Assembly: GCF_001522545.3 (NCBI RefSeq)
Contig: NC_031772.1
Location: 895,601-959,600 of the forward strand
Origin: Parus major
Taxonomy: Eukaryota; Chordata; Aves; Passeriformes; Paridae
DNA length: 64,000 bases
Reading direction: 5' to 3'
Shown here piece after piece: positions 1 to 55,500 of the stretch (its first letter is position 1; every line of letters starts with the position of its first letter). The notes under the pieces are model-generated. The model searched no databases, had not been told where the DNA came from, and worked only from the letters and a program-made list of their open reading frames with translations. Made by a program: the position numbers and the translations under genes.

Positions 1-853
1 TATTGAGCTGTGCAAGTTAAACAGCAGAAAGGGTTTTCAGTAGAGAACTCACATTTAACACAGAGGTGTGGCTAGACTGCAGATCTGGATCTGCTGGTCA
101 GGAAAAGGTAACTGAGGAGCTAAAGCTTGTGACCCCCCACACAAAGTATTGAAACCTGTTCCACATCCTTATTAGCAGCTTGCTGGATCAGGGATCCAGC
201 CAACAGCCCTTGGAGAAGCAAAGGGGTAAACCAGAGATGCTGTGTGTCACCTGAACATTTACTGCAGCACAGCAAATACAAAACTGGCAATGTTTGTAAT
301 GTGTTAATGCTCACCTGCTTTTGCATTTAAACCTAAAATGCTGGGTGCACTCGAATCAAGGAGAATTTCTTTTACTCAGATCCATAATTTCAACATCAGG
401 ACCTGGCTTTCTCCTGTTTATTCCTCCCCTCTGGCCCAGAGGGCCAGGTCCTCTCGCTCTGCCTCATCCATTCCCTCCTGTGGGATTCTTTCCACCACAG
501 ATTCCGTCTCTCTCATCCACAAACACCCTGAAAGGTTCACTCTGGAGCCTCCTGATAAAGGCAAGAGCCTCAGCAGCAGAAATGGCACCGTGGGCAGAAA
601 AGCAAACATGCCCTGCCAAAGCTGAGCACGTGGATGATGCCCAGAGCATCATCTCTGACAGGTTCATCCCTCTGGGGGGCTGAGCCCTCCTCAAACACCT
701 CTGACCACACAGCAGCCCCTTCCAGCACTGGCTTTTTCCTCAGTGAGCAGGGCAGTGCCTGCCCTGGCACCCCCAGGTCTCAGGATACCCCAAGGAGGGA
801 CGAGCTCAGGGCACTCCCCTAAGAAAGCCGTGGAAAGAAGAAAAGGTACTTGC

Positions 854-44398
<43,545 letters not shown>

Positions 44399-44420
44399 CG
44401 CGGCGGCGCCCGGCCCCGCC

Positions 44421-44967
44421 NNNNNNNNNNNNNNNNNNNNNNNNNNNNNNNNNNNNNNNNNNNNNNNNNNNNNNNNNNNNNNNNNNNNNNNNNNNNNNNN
44501 NNNNNNNNNNNNNNNNNNNNNNNNNNNNNNNNNNNNNNNNNNNNNNNNNNNNNNNNNNNNNNNNNNNNNNNNNNNNNNNNNNNNNNNNNNNNNNNNNNNN
44601 NNNNNNNNNNNNNNNNNNNNNNNNNNNNNNNNNNNNNNNNNNNNNNNNNNNNNNNNNNNNNNNNNNNNNNNNNNNNNNNNNNNNNNNNNNNNNNNNNNNN
44701 NNNNNNNNNNNNNNNNNNNNNNNNNNNNNNNNNNNNNNNNNNNNNNNNNNNNNNNNNNNNNNNNNNNNNNNNNNNNNNNNNNNNNNNNNNNNNNNNNNNN
44801 NNNNNNNNNNNNNNNNNNNNNNNNNNNNNNNNNNNNNNNNNNNNNNNNNNNNNNNNNNNNNNNNNNNNNNNNNNNNNNNNNNNNNNNNNNNNNNNNNNNN
44901 NNNNNNNNNNNNNNNNNNNNNNNNNNNNNNNNNNNNNNNNNNNNNNNNNNNNNNNNNNNNNNNNNNN
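44421..44967. other. Assembly gap (547 N) over the ATP11C promoter
   Basis: Unresolved bases within the CpG island, starting 22 bases upstream of the ATP11C start codon. The 5' UTR and core promoter are likely lost here. Confidence 0.99.
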
Positions 44968-45087
44968 CGGGACACGGGCCCTGCCAGAGCCACGGGCACC
45001 CGGGAGCCGGGGACAGCCGCACCCCGCACCGCCGCCCCACGAGCGCGGATTGTCCCCGCTGCACGGCCCCCTCTGCGGTGCCACTGG

Positions 45088-45668
45088 CACGGAACGGACC
45101 CTAAAGACCACCGCGTTCCCACCCCTGTCCTGGCAGGGACACCTTCCGCTAGCCCTGTCCATCCTGGCCTTGAGCATCCACAGCTTTTTTCTGGACAACC
45201 TGTGCCAGAACACTCTCGGGGGGAAGAATTTCTTCCTAATATTTAATCCGAAGCTTCCCTCTCAGTTTAAAGGGGGCAAGCCCTTGTGTGACCTGCCCAA
45301 AGCATCATTTGCCCTGGTCCTATAACTACATGCCCCATTAAAAGTCGCTGTCCAGCCATCCTACATCCACCTCAGGCACTGGAAGGGACTCTAAAAATCT
45401 CCTCAGCACCTTGTCTTCCACAGTCTGAACACCCCCAGCTCTCTCAGCCTGCCACCATAGCAGAGATGCTCCAGCCCTTAGAGCATCCCCATTGCCTCCT
45501 CTGAACCTGTTCTGGCAGGTCCACACGGCACTGCAGGCGGGGATCTCAAGATAGGAAGGGCAGACTCTCAAGATGTAAGGAATAAGGGGCAGAACACGCT
45601 CCCTCACCTGCTGGGGATGCAGCCCAGGGCAGGGTTGGCTTTCTGGAGTGTAAGCACACACTCCTGCC
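45088..45668 (-). mobile_element. CR1 LINE fragment (about 580 bp of 3' region)
   Basis: Plus-strand text reads as the reverse complement of an avian CR1. Recognisable stretches are GGACCCTAAAGACCACC, AAGAATTTCTTCCTAATATT, CTATAACTACATGCCC, CAGCTCTCTCAGCCTGCC and GGTTGGCTTTCTGGAGTG. It carries no intact ORF. It abuts the right edge of the CpG island upstream of ATP11C. Confidence 0.85.
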
Positions 45669-48600
45669 CCCTCTGCTGCAGAGCCCAGTCACGGCCACCA
45701 TGCTCAAACAGCCAGCATAAACACACCTTGGAGCGTTTTCCCCAAATCATGACTGACCACAGGAGCCGTTTCGAGTCTCTGGGTACTTCTCCTCACCAGA
45801 AACTCTTGCTGCCATGTGTGGCTCAGCCAGCTGTCACATTCCAGCCTATTCCCAGGGCAGCCTCTTGGCCCAGAGCTCCCGGTGCCTCCAGCCCTGCCAC
45901 AGCACTCGGGCTGAGCACACATCCCCTTCCCCAGGGCTGGGACAGCGCACGAGGGAAAGCAAAACTCACCTGAAATGCTTCCTCCAGGGAGCTTCTTCCT
46001 AGCTGAGCAGGCACAGTGCATGAGAATATTAATGTAAACCACCAAAAGTGAAAAAGACTAGATGTAACTTAACGAAATCTACATGTTTGTGTTATGTTTT
46101 CCACATCCAGTTGAAAAAGACAACACGTAACCTAATGAAATCTACATGTGTTTGTTATGTTTTCAACACCATTATTCCCTAATAATAAAAGAGTTTTTTT
46201 CTGGAGCAATATTCTCTGCAACAGGGCAGGGACTTTTCCTGGTGCTGTCCCTTGCTGACAGCTCTGAGCACCTCCAGGAGCGGGCAGGCTCCTCGACCCC
46301 AGCACCCAGGAGCTTGCACTGCTCCCGTTTCAAAGTCAGCTTCTTCCTGGAGCCTGAGCAGAACTCACCTTGTGGCACCACAGCTGTGCCTAGAGAGCAA
46401 CTGGCAGCTTCCAGAGACCTGGAAAACACACACACATTTTTCACTTTGGATTTTGAAAGTGAAAACAGCATCATATTGATTTTACCAAGACTAAACCCTG
46501 TCACATTTGCTCTACATAAGCACGCACTGTCTGGCAGTTTCACACAGTGTGATATATCTAAGCCTGCCCTAGCACCAAAATAGAAGTCAGGTGTCGGACA
46601 GGCAGGAGTCTGTGGGGTTATTTTAACCCCATTTCTCCCAAGGCAGCAAGCAGATGGGTCAGTGCAGACTCCCACATCCCTGTGGGGCCAGGCAGCATTC
46701 CCAAGCCAGCGCCCATCTGCATCCCAAGTGCAACCTTGCCACTCTTCCCTGTGCAGCTGGGCTGTTACTCACCTTTCCACACAAAGGCCTAGCCACAACA
46801 GAGGAAACCAGAAAACAATGCCAGGCATTTTAAAATAATGAATGGTAATTGTTAAACATCTTCATATAATGCCTAACCAGTTTGGCTGTAGAGTTCCCTC
46901 CCCCACAAAACAACAGAACTAAAGTTAGACCAACACCGCCCTGCAGCTTTTGCCTTGCTTTTTGGGCACTTTCCTGATGTTTTTCTGGCCTGTTTGTGTT
47001 GGCTGGAAGAGGGAGCTGCTGTTCTCAGACACTTTTCCTGTTGCAGGGCTCTGTGGTAGGTGCAGAACCGACCAGCCATGCCCAGAGAACCCCCAGCCTT
47101 TGGAGTTAAGCACCTGCATGTTTCCAAAGGCAATCTGGCAATCTACCTGGCCACAGAAAAATAGCTCTATTCTCCTCAGTATATTGCTACAGGTACAGTT
47201 GCTCCTCACCTTTCACCTGAATTAATTGATACGGGGAGTTTGTCTCAGCAGCAGGAGAGAGAATCCATGCAGCTGCACGTGTCCTTACAACTCCTGTGCC
47301 ATACAGGCTGCAGCCCCGACTCAGTTTCATTTGAAATGTTTTAATTTTTTTTTTAAGTTTTCTAGGATTAGAAGCAAAATGCAGGACTTGGATTGTGGTA
47401 CAGCATTAAACATTAGATATTTAGCTTTAATGCACTGCCCACAGGGACAGCCACCCTTTTCCAGGCAGCTCCTGGATGAAATAAGTCCAAGCACAGAGCT
47501 CCAGGTGAGCTCTGGTCTCCCAAGCCCAGCCAGGGCAGAAGCTGCTGTACCCTGCCGTGAAGCACATAGATGGATTTAAGCAATGTCCTTGCTTCACCCC
47601 GAGGAGCCGAAGGCAGGGTTTCACCGGGGAAATCGAGGCAGCTGTCACCCCCTGTAGCTGCTGGCACAGTGGCCTCGGGCCAGCAAAGCCCGGTCCCAGC
47701 AGAAACCAGCCCAGCACAGGGAAACCAACCAGCCTCACTGGGCTTTTCCATGCCCTGGAACAGCCGGCACGGTTCCACTGCCGATTTGGTAGCAATTGTA
47801 TCATTTCACGGCTCTCCACAAGGGAAATAAATCTGTTTTCAGTGCGGTTTTTGGAGCCGCGAGCAGGCGGAGCTGTGCGGGGCTCAGGAGCACCCGAGGG
47901 GCTCCTGCAGGGACTGTCCCACAGCCAGCCCATGGAAGGGGACCACAAGGGACAGGTCCCTCTCCGAGGGAGCATTTCACACCACACAGCTCGGTTGGGT
48001 CCATCGCCGCTTCAATCAGCACAAAAATGAGCTGCGCAGAGCATCAGCCGAGCGCTCAGACTGCGAGCAGAGAACAAACCCGAGGGATTGCCTTGAACCC
48101 CCACGGCTGGGGTAAATCCACTGAATCCTCTCACAATCAGTTTTTCTGTCCCTGTGTTGCTGCTCAGGGCGATGGAGCTTCTCGAAGTTGGGTCCTGGCA
48201 GGTACCAGGGCTCCCCTCCGCCCTTGGGGCTCACGCTGACCCTCACCTTGTTTTTAAACATTTATTTTTGCCGTATTCTTTGCTTCTTGTGCCATCGTGT
48301 GGCCAGGAGGATGAAGAGCTGTCTGCAAAACAAGCAATCTGCTCTCCACGTCTTCCAAATATTGTACGGATTTTTATAATCTCAGGTGTCGTATGAAGCC
48401 AGTGGAGACGCGTTACTTCTCGCCAAGGTCCTTCCCACCCCTGACGGGTTCTGCGGGCTCGTATTTAGAGTTACTACAGCTTGAAGTAGGTCTCGTTGCT
48501 CCAAGCGTGTAGGGTGACAGCTGATTTATTATAGGGGTTTTTTTTATAAAAAAAATAAACATAGAAAACCCTACAAAATCGCCCCAAACCTCTCCTACGG

Positions 48601-51600
48601 CTGCACTGTGCATGGAAGGTGGGGTGTTAGGTCTAATCAGATGAGAGCTTGGGGAGCAAGCCAGATTTATGCCACCAGTCAGGTATTTGGGCTACAGTCC
48701 TGCCAAACTCAGCTCCCCTGAATATAAGTACAGTTTAAGAAGGTAGAAGTTCTCTCACAAACAAAGCCTGAGCTCTGATTGCTGCGGCTGACTTTCAAAT
48801 GAAAAACTTTGGTTAATAAATTTGCTCTTGACCCCACATCCAGGGATATCCTGTAGCAAAAGCCCTTCTAATTAATACACTGATAGCCTTTCTCAAGAGG
48901 CACTTTCTCCTTATAGTGTGAAATAACCTATTCAAATATGCAGCAACTCACAGAGTGATAATTTATGAAAGAGAACACAAATTTTAATTAACAAAATGTC
49001 TCTTTTTAAAAGAAGGCTTTTTCAAAGGGGGAAAACCCAGCAAGTATTTTTGGTATGTGATCCATATACCTCAACCTGCAGCATATTTCCTGGTGCCCCA
49101 AGACAAACACATCTATTAAATAAATTTGACTATATCCTTCTTCCTTCTGCCAGCAATGATAGCTCCAACAAGGCTCATTTAACCTAGAAAGGAGAAGTTT
49201 TCATAGTTTCTCATTTTCCAGTCCTTTGTCATCTCCTTTCTTACAAAGTGTTAATAGCCTCTTCCATGACAATCAAAAGAAGCTTAGGGAGTTACTGCCA
49301 ATGAGTTCTGCCTTGTTTTTCCTAACAGCTTTTCAGCAGGCACTGCAGGTCTCATTTTCAGTGTAACACAACAGAGGCTCTGCAGCAGATAACAAAACAC
49401 CCAAAAGAAACTCTGTGCATGGTTACTCATTATTCTCCCTGCTGACAGCTGCCTGTTATCACATATATCGCAATATTTGGAATGATCTCTTGAAAGTCAC
49501 CTGGACCCTGGTGTGCTCATCTAAAAACAGTTGAGCCACTCCCCAACACTCACATTTTCAGCAGGGAAAGTTCCACAGGAGCATGTTGGCCCAGCCCACC
49601 CAAGTTAGTCAGAGGGTAGAACCTGCAAGCAGGAGAAAGTGTACATAGCAACCAGCTTCTCAAGCACAAAAAACCACCCACCCCAGGCTCTTATCAACCC
49701 TAACACCCATTCCAAGGTTTAAAAGCCTTTTTTATGCATGTTTATTTAAGTCTGTACATTCTATAAGGAGCTTTTAGACAACAGTGTAACGTGGGAAAGA
49801 GCCCCACACCTTAGCAGTGCCTCCCAAGGCACAGCAAAGCCAAGGAGCAGGGGCTGCTCACCTTTCCCCCACAGGCACTGCTGTGGTGAGGTAAGAGATG
49901 GTTTTGAATTCGTTTTTGTACCTTTGTCACGAAGCAGGAAGGGGGCAGCTCCATGTGAAAGCCCCTCACCACCCAAACCCCAGGCTCTGGACTCCAGGGA
50001 CCCCCTGCCCACGCTCTGGCTGTTCATGTGCCCCAGGACAGGTGATGGGATTTACAGATGGCTTGGTGGGGAATCAGTTACCTGCAGGCACCCCACAGGA
50101 TGTGATCCATTCCATTTGCCTTGTGAAACACCCATTAACCTGAATCACTTGCAGTTAACTCCCTTTACTGCCCTAAATCAGTGCTCAGATTCCAATGTTT
50201 GAGATGCTCTCAAAAAGCACTTGCTGGCTCCTTCTATAAATTTGGTTTAGTGAAGAACAAAGAACTGACATGTTTTTCACCCATCACAAAGGTCTGTCTC
50301 TTATTTAAGTTATTTTCCTTTGTCAGACCTGGTTGCTGATGGGTTTTGCCACCCCACAGCTGCTGTGGAGCCCCCCAGGACCGATCTGGGACCTTCCCTG
50401 TCTGCCTCTCGGAGCACGGGGCATCCCCACTGCAGGTGCTCAGCAGGCTGATCCTCCATCAAAATCCTGGAAATTATTATGAAATCCACAACGGTTCCCA
50501 CTCCCCTGGAAACACAAAGGTACATGGGAGAACCACCCAGTTTAGTTTTTCTCAATAAAACACAACAGTGGATGTACAGCAGCAGCTTGGTGTGGGGACC
50601 CTCCTGCCCTGCCCATGTGTGGGGCAAATCAAGGGCTCTCAGAAGAGATTTCAGAGCCAGCATCACCCTCCCCACCCATTTCTGGGGTAGAGTGGAGCCA
50701 GGAGGGGCTATGACATCAGGTGTAGTTGCTGGCTAAACCCAGCCAGTGTGCAGAAATTGAAATTCAGTGACACTGGAGAAAGCACCGCAGGGCCATGGGT
50801 GGAGCTGACAGCCTCAGCACACGGACCCATCTTCCAGGCTCTCCTCCAGGGCTTCCTGCTGCTGGAAAGGCTGCTGGGGTCCTGTACACAGGAGGACTTG
50901 GCCGTGTTTTTAACACTGACCAAGCAGTGCTCTTCACAAAAGAGCAGTAGTCTCACTCTTCAACTTCCAGCCCACACATTTAAATTTTGATCGTGATAAC
51001 AGGCATCAGGAAACAATCCAATTGTGCAAAGTGACGTCGGTATGAGGAGGTGGGAGGTGTATTCCCACAGGCACTTGCTGAAACAACTCTTCATCTCCAA
51101 ACAGTCATCACTTCAGCAAAGCTCAGCCAAGGAGAGACTCCCTCCTTCCACCTCTCTCCGTCCTTCAGGCTCAGAAGGACCCAGCTGGAGAGAGCTGCTG
51201 GTGGCCCTGCTGGCAGACATGGGTCTCTGGGTGAGCAGCATCAAGAGCTGCAGAACTGCAGCACTCACACAGCACTTGACAAGAATGCAGCCACAGCCCA
51301 GCTGAGGCACCACCACAGTGCTGGTGGCACCAGGCACAACACTTCGCCTTACCCTGATGCTCCTGAGTCAGCTTCTCTGGGAACTGGAACAGAGGGATGT
51401 GCTAGATAATATCCAAGTGCTGAAATGCAAAGCAGGGTTGTGTCACCAGCTGGCTCCCTGTAGAAAATGCTGTTGATACTATGCACAAGAGATGGAAAAT
51501 GTGTCTCTCCAGAGCAGTTGCTGAGGCACTGCTTCCTGCTTCTCAGCACATTTGGAGCTCCAGCACTTTCCAACAAACACAAAATTCATGGGAGGGAACC

Positions 51601-52513
51601 ACTCACCACCATCTCATTTGTGGTGCCCACTTCACCCTCTACCCCACAGCACCCCCACCACAGGGACCCCCACCAGACTGAGACAGGGGGTTACTGAAAG
51701 CGCTGTATTTACAACTCCTGCTGCTGTTATTTACAATTGATTTACAAATAATCCTTGTAGTCACCAACCACTGAGTATAACAGAGTTAGACAGAACTTTA
51801 TGGGAGGCCAGCAAGAGTAGCCAGTTTCTTTTCTTTTCCCTGTTCAGCCCTGCATCGGGGACCACTGGGGCAGCAGTGCCAGGCTGCAGTGGCAGTGTCC
51901 CCCTGGAACTGATGGTGGGATCAGGAGGAACGAGCCCGGGCAGGGAACCTCTGCCACCGCCTGCCATTGAACTTCAATTTTCAGTGACGGGCTGCAGGAG
52001 GCACGGCATCACCTCGGTCCCGTGTGTGGAGAGGGTCCTGGCAGCCCTGCCAGATGTGGCCCAGGGCTGGGCCGAGCTCCTCTGCACATCACCCGGGACT
52101 GCCCTCCCACCTCCAGCGGCAGGAACGAGACAGCTGCAGGCAGCAGCCAGGGAGAGATTGCCGGGCCGGGGCAGCCCCTGGCCTGCAAAGACAGCTTTCC
52201 CAGGCACAGGGCAATTCAAGAGACAAGATTTCCCCCTGTGATGGTGCTCGGATCCTCCGCAGGCTGACCCGGGTTTAGACGGAGCGTTCCGCAGGACGCG
52301 AGCAGGGGGCAGCAAGGGGCAGCCGTTCCCTTTTCAGCCGGATTTGCAGTCCCACTGCCAGAGGAGCCCTGACAAAGGGACTTTCGGCTCGCCCCTGCGG
52401 ATCCCTGGTTTTCAAGCCTTGCAGAGGACAGTGATGCTCTTTTATGATGCTCTGCCAGCCCCGGCCAAGCGCCCAGCAGGGTCCCAGTGCCACCGAGCCC
52501 TGTGCCTCCCTGC
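45669..52513. other. Intergenic region between ATP11C and ARL13A
   Basis: No conserved exon, RNA gene or intact transposon recognised. A diverged direct duplication is at 46048-46171. The part nearest 52513 should hold the ARL13A 3' UTR, but I found no confident polyadenylation signal just downstream of the stop codon. Confidence 0.6.
46048..46171. repeat. Two diverged tandem copies of a ~62-bp unit
   Basis: Both copies share GAAAAAGAC, GTAAC, GAAATCTACATGT and TTATGTTTT in the same order and spacing. Not recognised as part of a known element. Confidence 0.85.
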
Positions 52514-52590
52514 TCAGGGAGCGATGGCCGATGGCTGCTTCCTCTGCTCCTGCCTCATCTTCAGAGCCAGCATAGCCCGGCGGTACAGAT
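52514..52590 (-). CDS. ARL13A: ARL13A last exon and stop
   Basis: Acceptor TCCCAG|AT, then [24 protein letters not shown] and TGA. It joins exon 7 as ...STF-D-LYRR in frame. The helical, charged composition and clean acceptor favour a real exon over read-through of exon 7. Confidence 0.7.
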
Positions 52591-55500
52591 CTGGGAACAA
52601 GGGAAGCAGTCGGGCACCGGGACCGGCTCCACCCGGCAGCCTGTGCTGAGTGCAAGCTGAAGGACAGCCCAGGCTCCAGCACAGGGCACTCGTGTGGCCT
52701 CCCTGCATCCCACCTCCCAGCACAGGCAGCAGCATCTGCCTCCACAGCAGCCCCCACCTTGCCCCGCAGCACTTTCCTGTGCCTGTCCCCACATCAAGCA
52801 CCCCATGGCCAGGTGTCCCCGCACAGCTCCCAGCCCGCTGCCACAGCCTTGGTGCTTTCAGCAAAACCCATCCTGAGAAATACCAACCAAAGGTGCTTGA
52901 GACCTCCTCACGCTGCTGCTCCAGAGAAGCTTCCCGTGACTTGATTTTATTCTTGATTTTCTTCTTTTTTTTCTTTTTCATACCCTGTGCTGAATGGAGA
53001 AATACAAAATTTCAGGCACCAAACACCTGAGCAAGGGTGCCTTTGTCACCAAACCAGCTGAGAGGACTGCTGGTGGCAGGTTTGCCGTCCTCCATTGCTT
53101 GTGTGCATCATCCCTTGTGGAGATGCTCAAGCGTGTCTCCTCTTCCCCTCTGGGTTCCGGTGAGCTGGCTCCCCGCTCAGCTGATCTGCAAGCAAAACTG
53201 ATGGAGGTGGCGGCCACCAGTGGCCCAACACTTGGTCACGTTGCCAGGCCTGGCAAGCTCCCTGTAGGGCGGCTCTGGGGGTCCTGCAGAGCTGGCAGCC
53301 CCCCCAGTCCCTCTCACCTGGGTGGGGGGTGACCATCCCGACGGGTGTGGGCTCCTCCTGCCCGACCCTGTTGGGGAGCAGCAGCCCCCCGGCAGCCCCC
53401 GCACGGCTGTCACCCCCTGCTCCCGGTCCCTCCGGCTCTTCGGCTGGGCTCGGCTGCCCCGAGCCCTTCTTCTTCACCTTCACCTTCCTCTTCCTCCTCC
53501 TGGGGCCCTTAGCGCTGTCCTCCTGGGCAGGGAAAAGGGGATGAGGAGAGGGTGGCAGAGCCCCTCTCCCACCCGGTCCCATCCCGGGGTCTCAGTCCCT
53601 CACCAGGGGCAGGAGGCGGCAGACGGGGCGCTCCGGCCGGGGCTCCCCGTTCTTCCCCGCGCCCTCCCGAGCCTCTTCCCCGNNNNNNNNNNNNNNNNNN
53701 NNNNNNNNNNNNNNNNNNNNNNNNNNNNNNNNNNNNNNNNNNNNNNNNNNNNNNNNNNNNNNNNNNNNNNNNNNNNNNNNNNNNNNNNNNNNNNNNNNNN
53801 NNNNNNNNNNNNNNNNNNNNNNNNNNNNNNNNNNNNNNNNNNNNNNNNNNNNNNNNNNNNNNNNNNNNNNNNNNNNNNNNNNNNNNNNNNNNNNNNNNNN
53901 NNNNNNNNNNNNNNNNNNNNNNNNNNNNNNNNNNNNNNNNNNNNNNNNNNNNNNNNNNNNNNNNNNNNNNNNNNNNNNNNNNNNNNNNNNNNNNNNNNNN
54001 NNNNNNNNNNNNNNNNNNNNNNNNNNNNNNNNNNNNNNNNNNNNNNNNNNNNNNNNNNNNNNNNNNNNNNNNNNNNNNNNNNNNNNNNNNNNNNNNNNNN
54101 NNNNNNNNNNNNNNNNNNNNNNNNNNNNNNNNNNNNNNNNNNNNNNNNNNNNNNNNNNNNNNNNNNNNNNNNNNNNNNNNNNNNNNNNGGGCACTGGGAG
54201 CGGGGCACTGGGAGCGGGGCACTGGGATCGGGGCACTGGAATCGGGGCACTGGGAGCGGGGCACTGGGAGCGGGGCACTGGGAGCGGGGCACTGGGAGCG
54301 GGGCACTGGGAGCGGGGCACTGGGAGCGGGGCCGGGCCGCACTCACGATGCGGCAGGGCGAGCGGTTCTCGTTGACCAGCCGCTCCAGGCACAGCCGCTC
54401 GATCAGCTCGCAGGGCAGCAGCGCGGCCGCCGAGTCTTGCTTGTTGGCCAGCCTGGGGCACGGGGAGAGCGGCTGTCACCGTCACCCCGGCCCCGGCGCC
54501 TCGCTGTGCGCCTGTGGGGCTGTGTGTGCTTTCTCCCGGTTTGGCTGCGATCCGGTGAAGCGCTGCCCCAGCGCTCAGCGCACCGGAGCCCCTCCTCACC
54601 TCTCTCCACGGATGCTCCGATGTCCCGGGGGCTGCGGGCCCCTCGTGTCCCCGCGCCCCCCGGCAGCTCCCTGGGCACCACATCCCCGCAGCATCCCCAG
54701 CTCAGGTTCCAGCCCCTCACCCCAACCTCACGGGCTGCGTCCCGGTCTTACAGCAACAGGGGCTTCCCGGAGACGTCAGGATGGCTCAGGACGCGGCTCA
54801 GGACCTTGCGGGCCTCCTCCATCCGAGCCAGGTCACCCGAGTCCAGCACGAAGAGGAGCCCGTGTGCCTCGCTGTAGTGGCTGCGCCAGGCGCTGCGGGA
54901 GCGCTGGGCCCCGGGCAGCTCCAGCAGCGTCACCTCGAAGCGATCCACCCGCAGGCGGCTCTGGCCAGGCTGAGCATCGGGCAGCGCCTCGCCGGCCAGC
55001 ACTGCGCGTGTGGAGAGGGCACAGAGCTGGCACAGGAGCCCAGGAGCATCCCTGTGCCGTGTGCCCCTCCTGCCCCAGCCACATCCCCGCTCCCAGGGCT
55101 GCCCGGACACGGCCGGTGTCCTCCCAGAACAGCGGCTGCACTTCAGAAGACTCCGTCCTTTGGTTTCAAAGGAACGTGAAGTTGCTGCCGCCGCCTGAGG
55201 CCGGCCCTGGGTCGTGCTGCTCCTCACCTCTCTCTATGTCCACGATGACAGAGGTTTTCCCTGAATTGTCCAGCCCCATGACAAGGAGGGTCACCTTCCT
55301 GGGGAGCAACAGCAGCAGGTGAGCATCCCAGAAAAAGGCTGTGCTCCCTGGGGAGCAGTGACCACTGCTGGCCCCCGGGCAAAGCACCCTGCCCATGGCA
55401 GCTACATTTCAGCCAGGAGCGAGGCAGGATGGTGACACAGGTTCTGCCTCAGCTGGGGACAAGTGCAGGGACAATCCCTGGTGCATGACAGAGGGTGAGG

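Noticed and set aside
47427..47987. 186-codon minus-strand open frame in the ATP11C-ARL13A interval
   Set aside because: No recognisable family, no splice context, composition like neighbouring non-coding DNA.
53322..55322. 666-codon plus-strand open frame over the ARL13A region
   Set aside because: It runs through 506 N and the antisense of ARL13A exons and the 14-bp repeat. No domain similarity.
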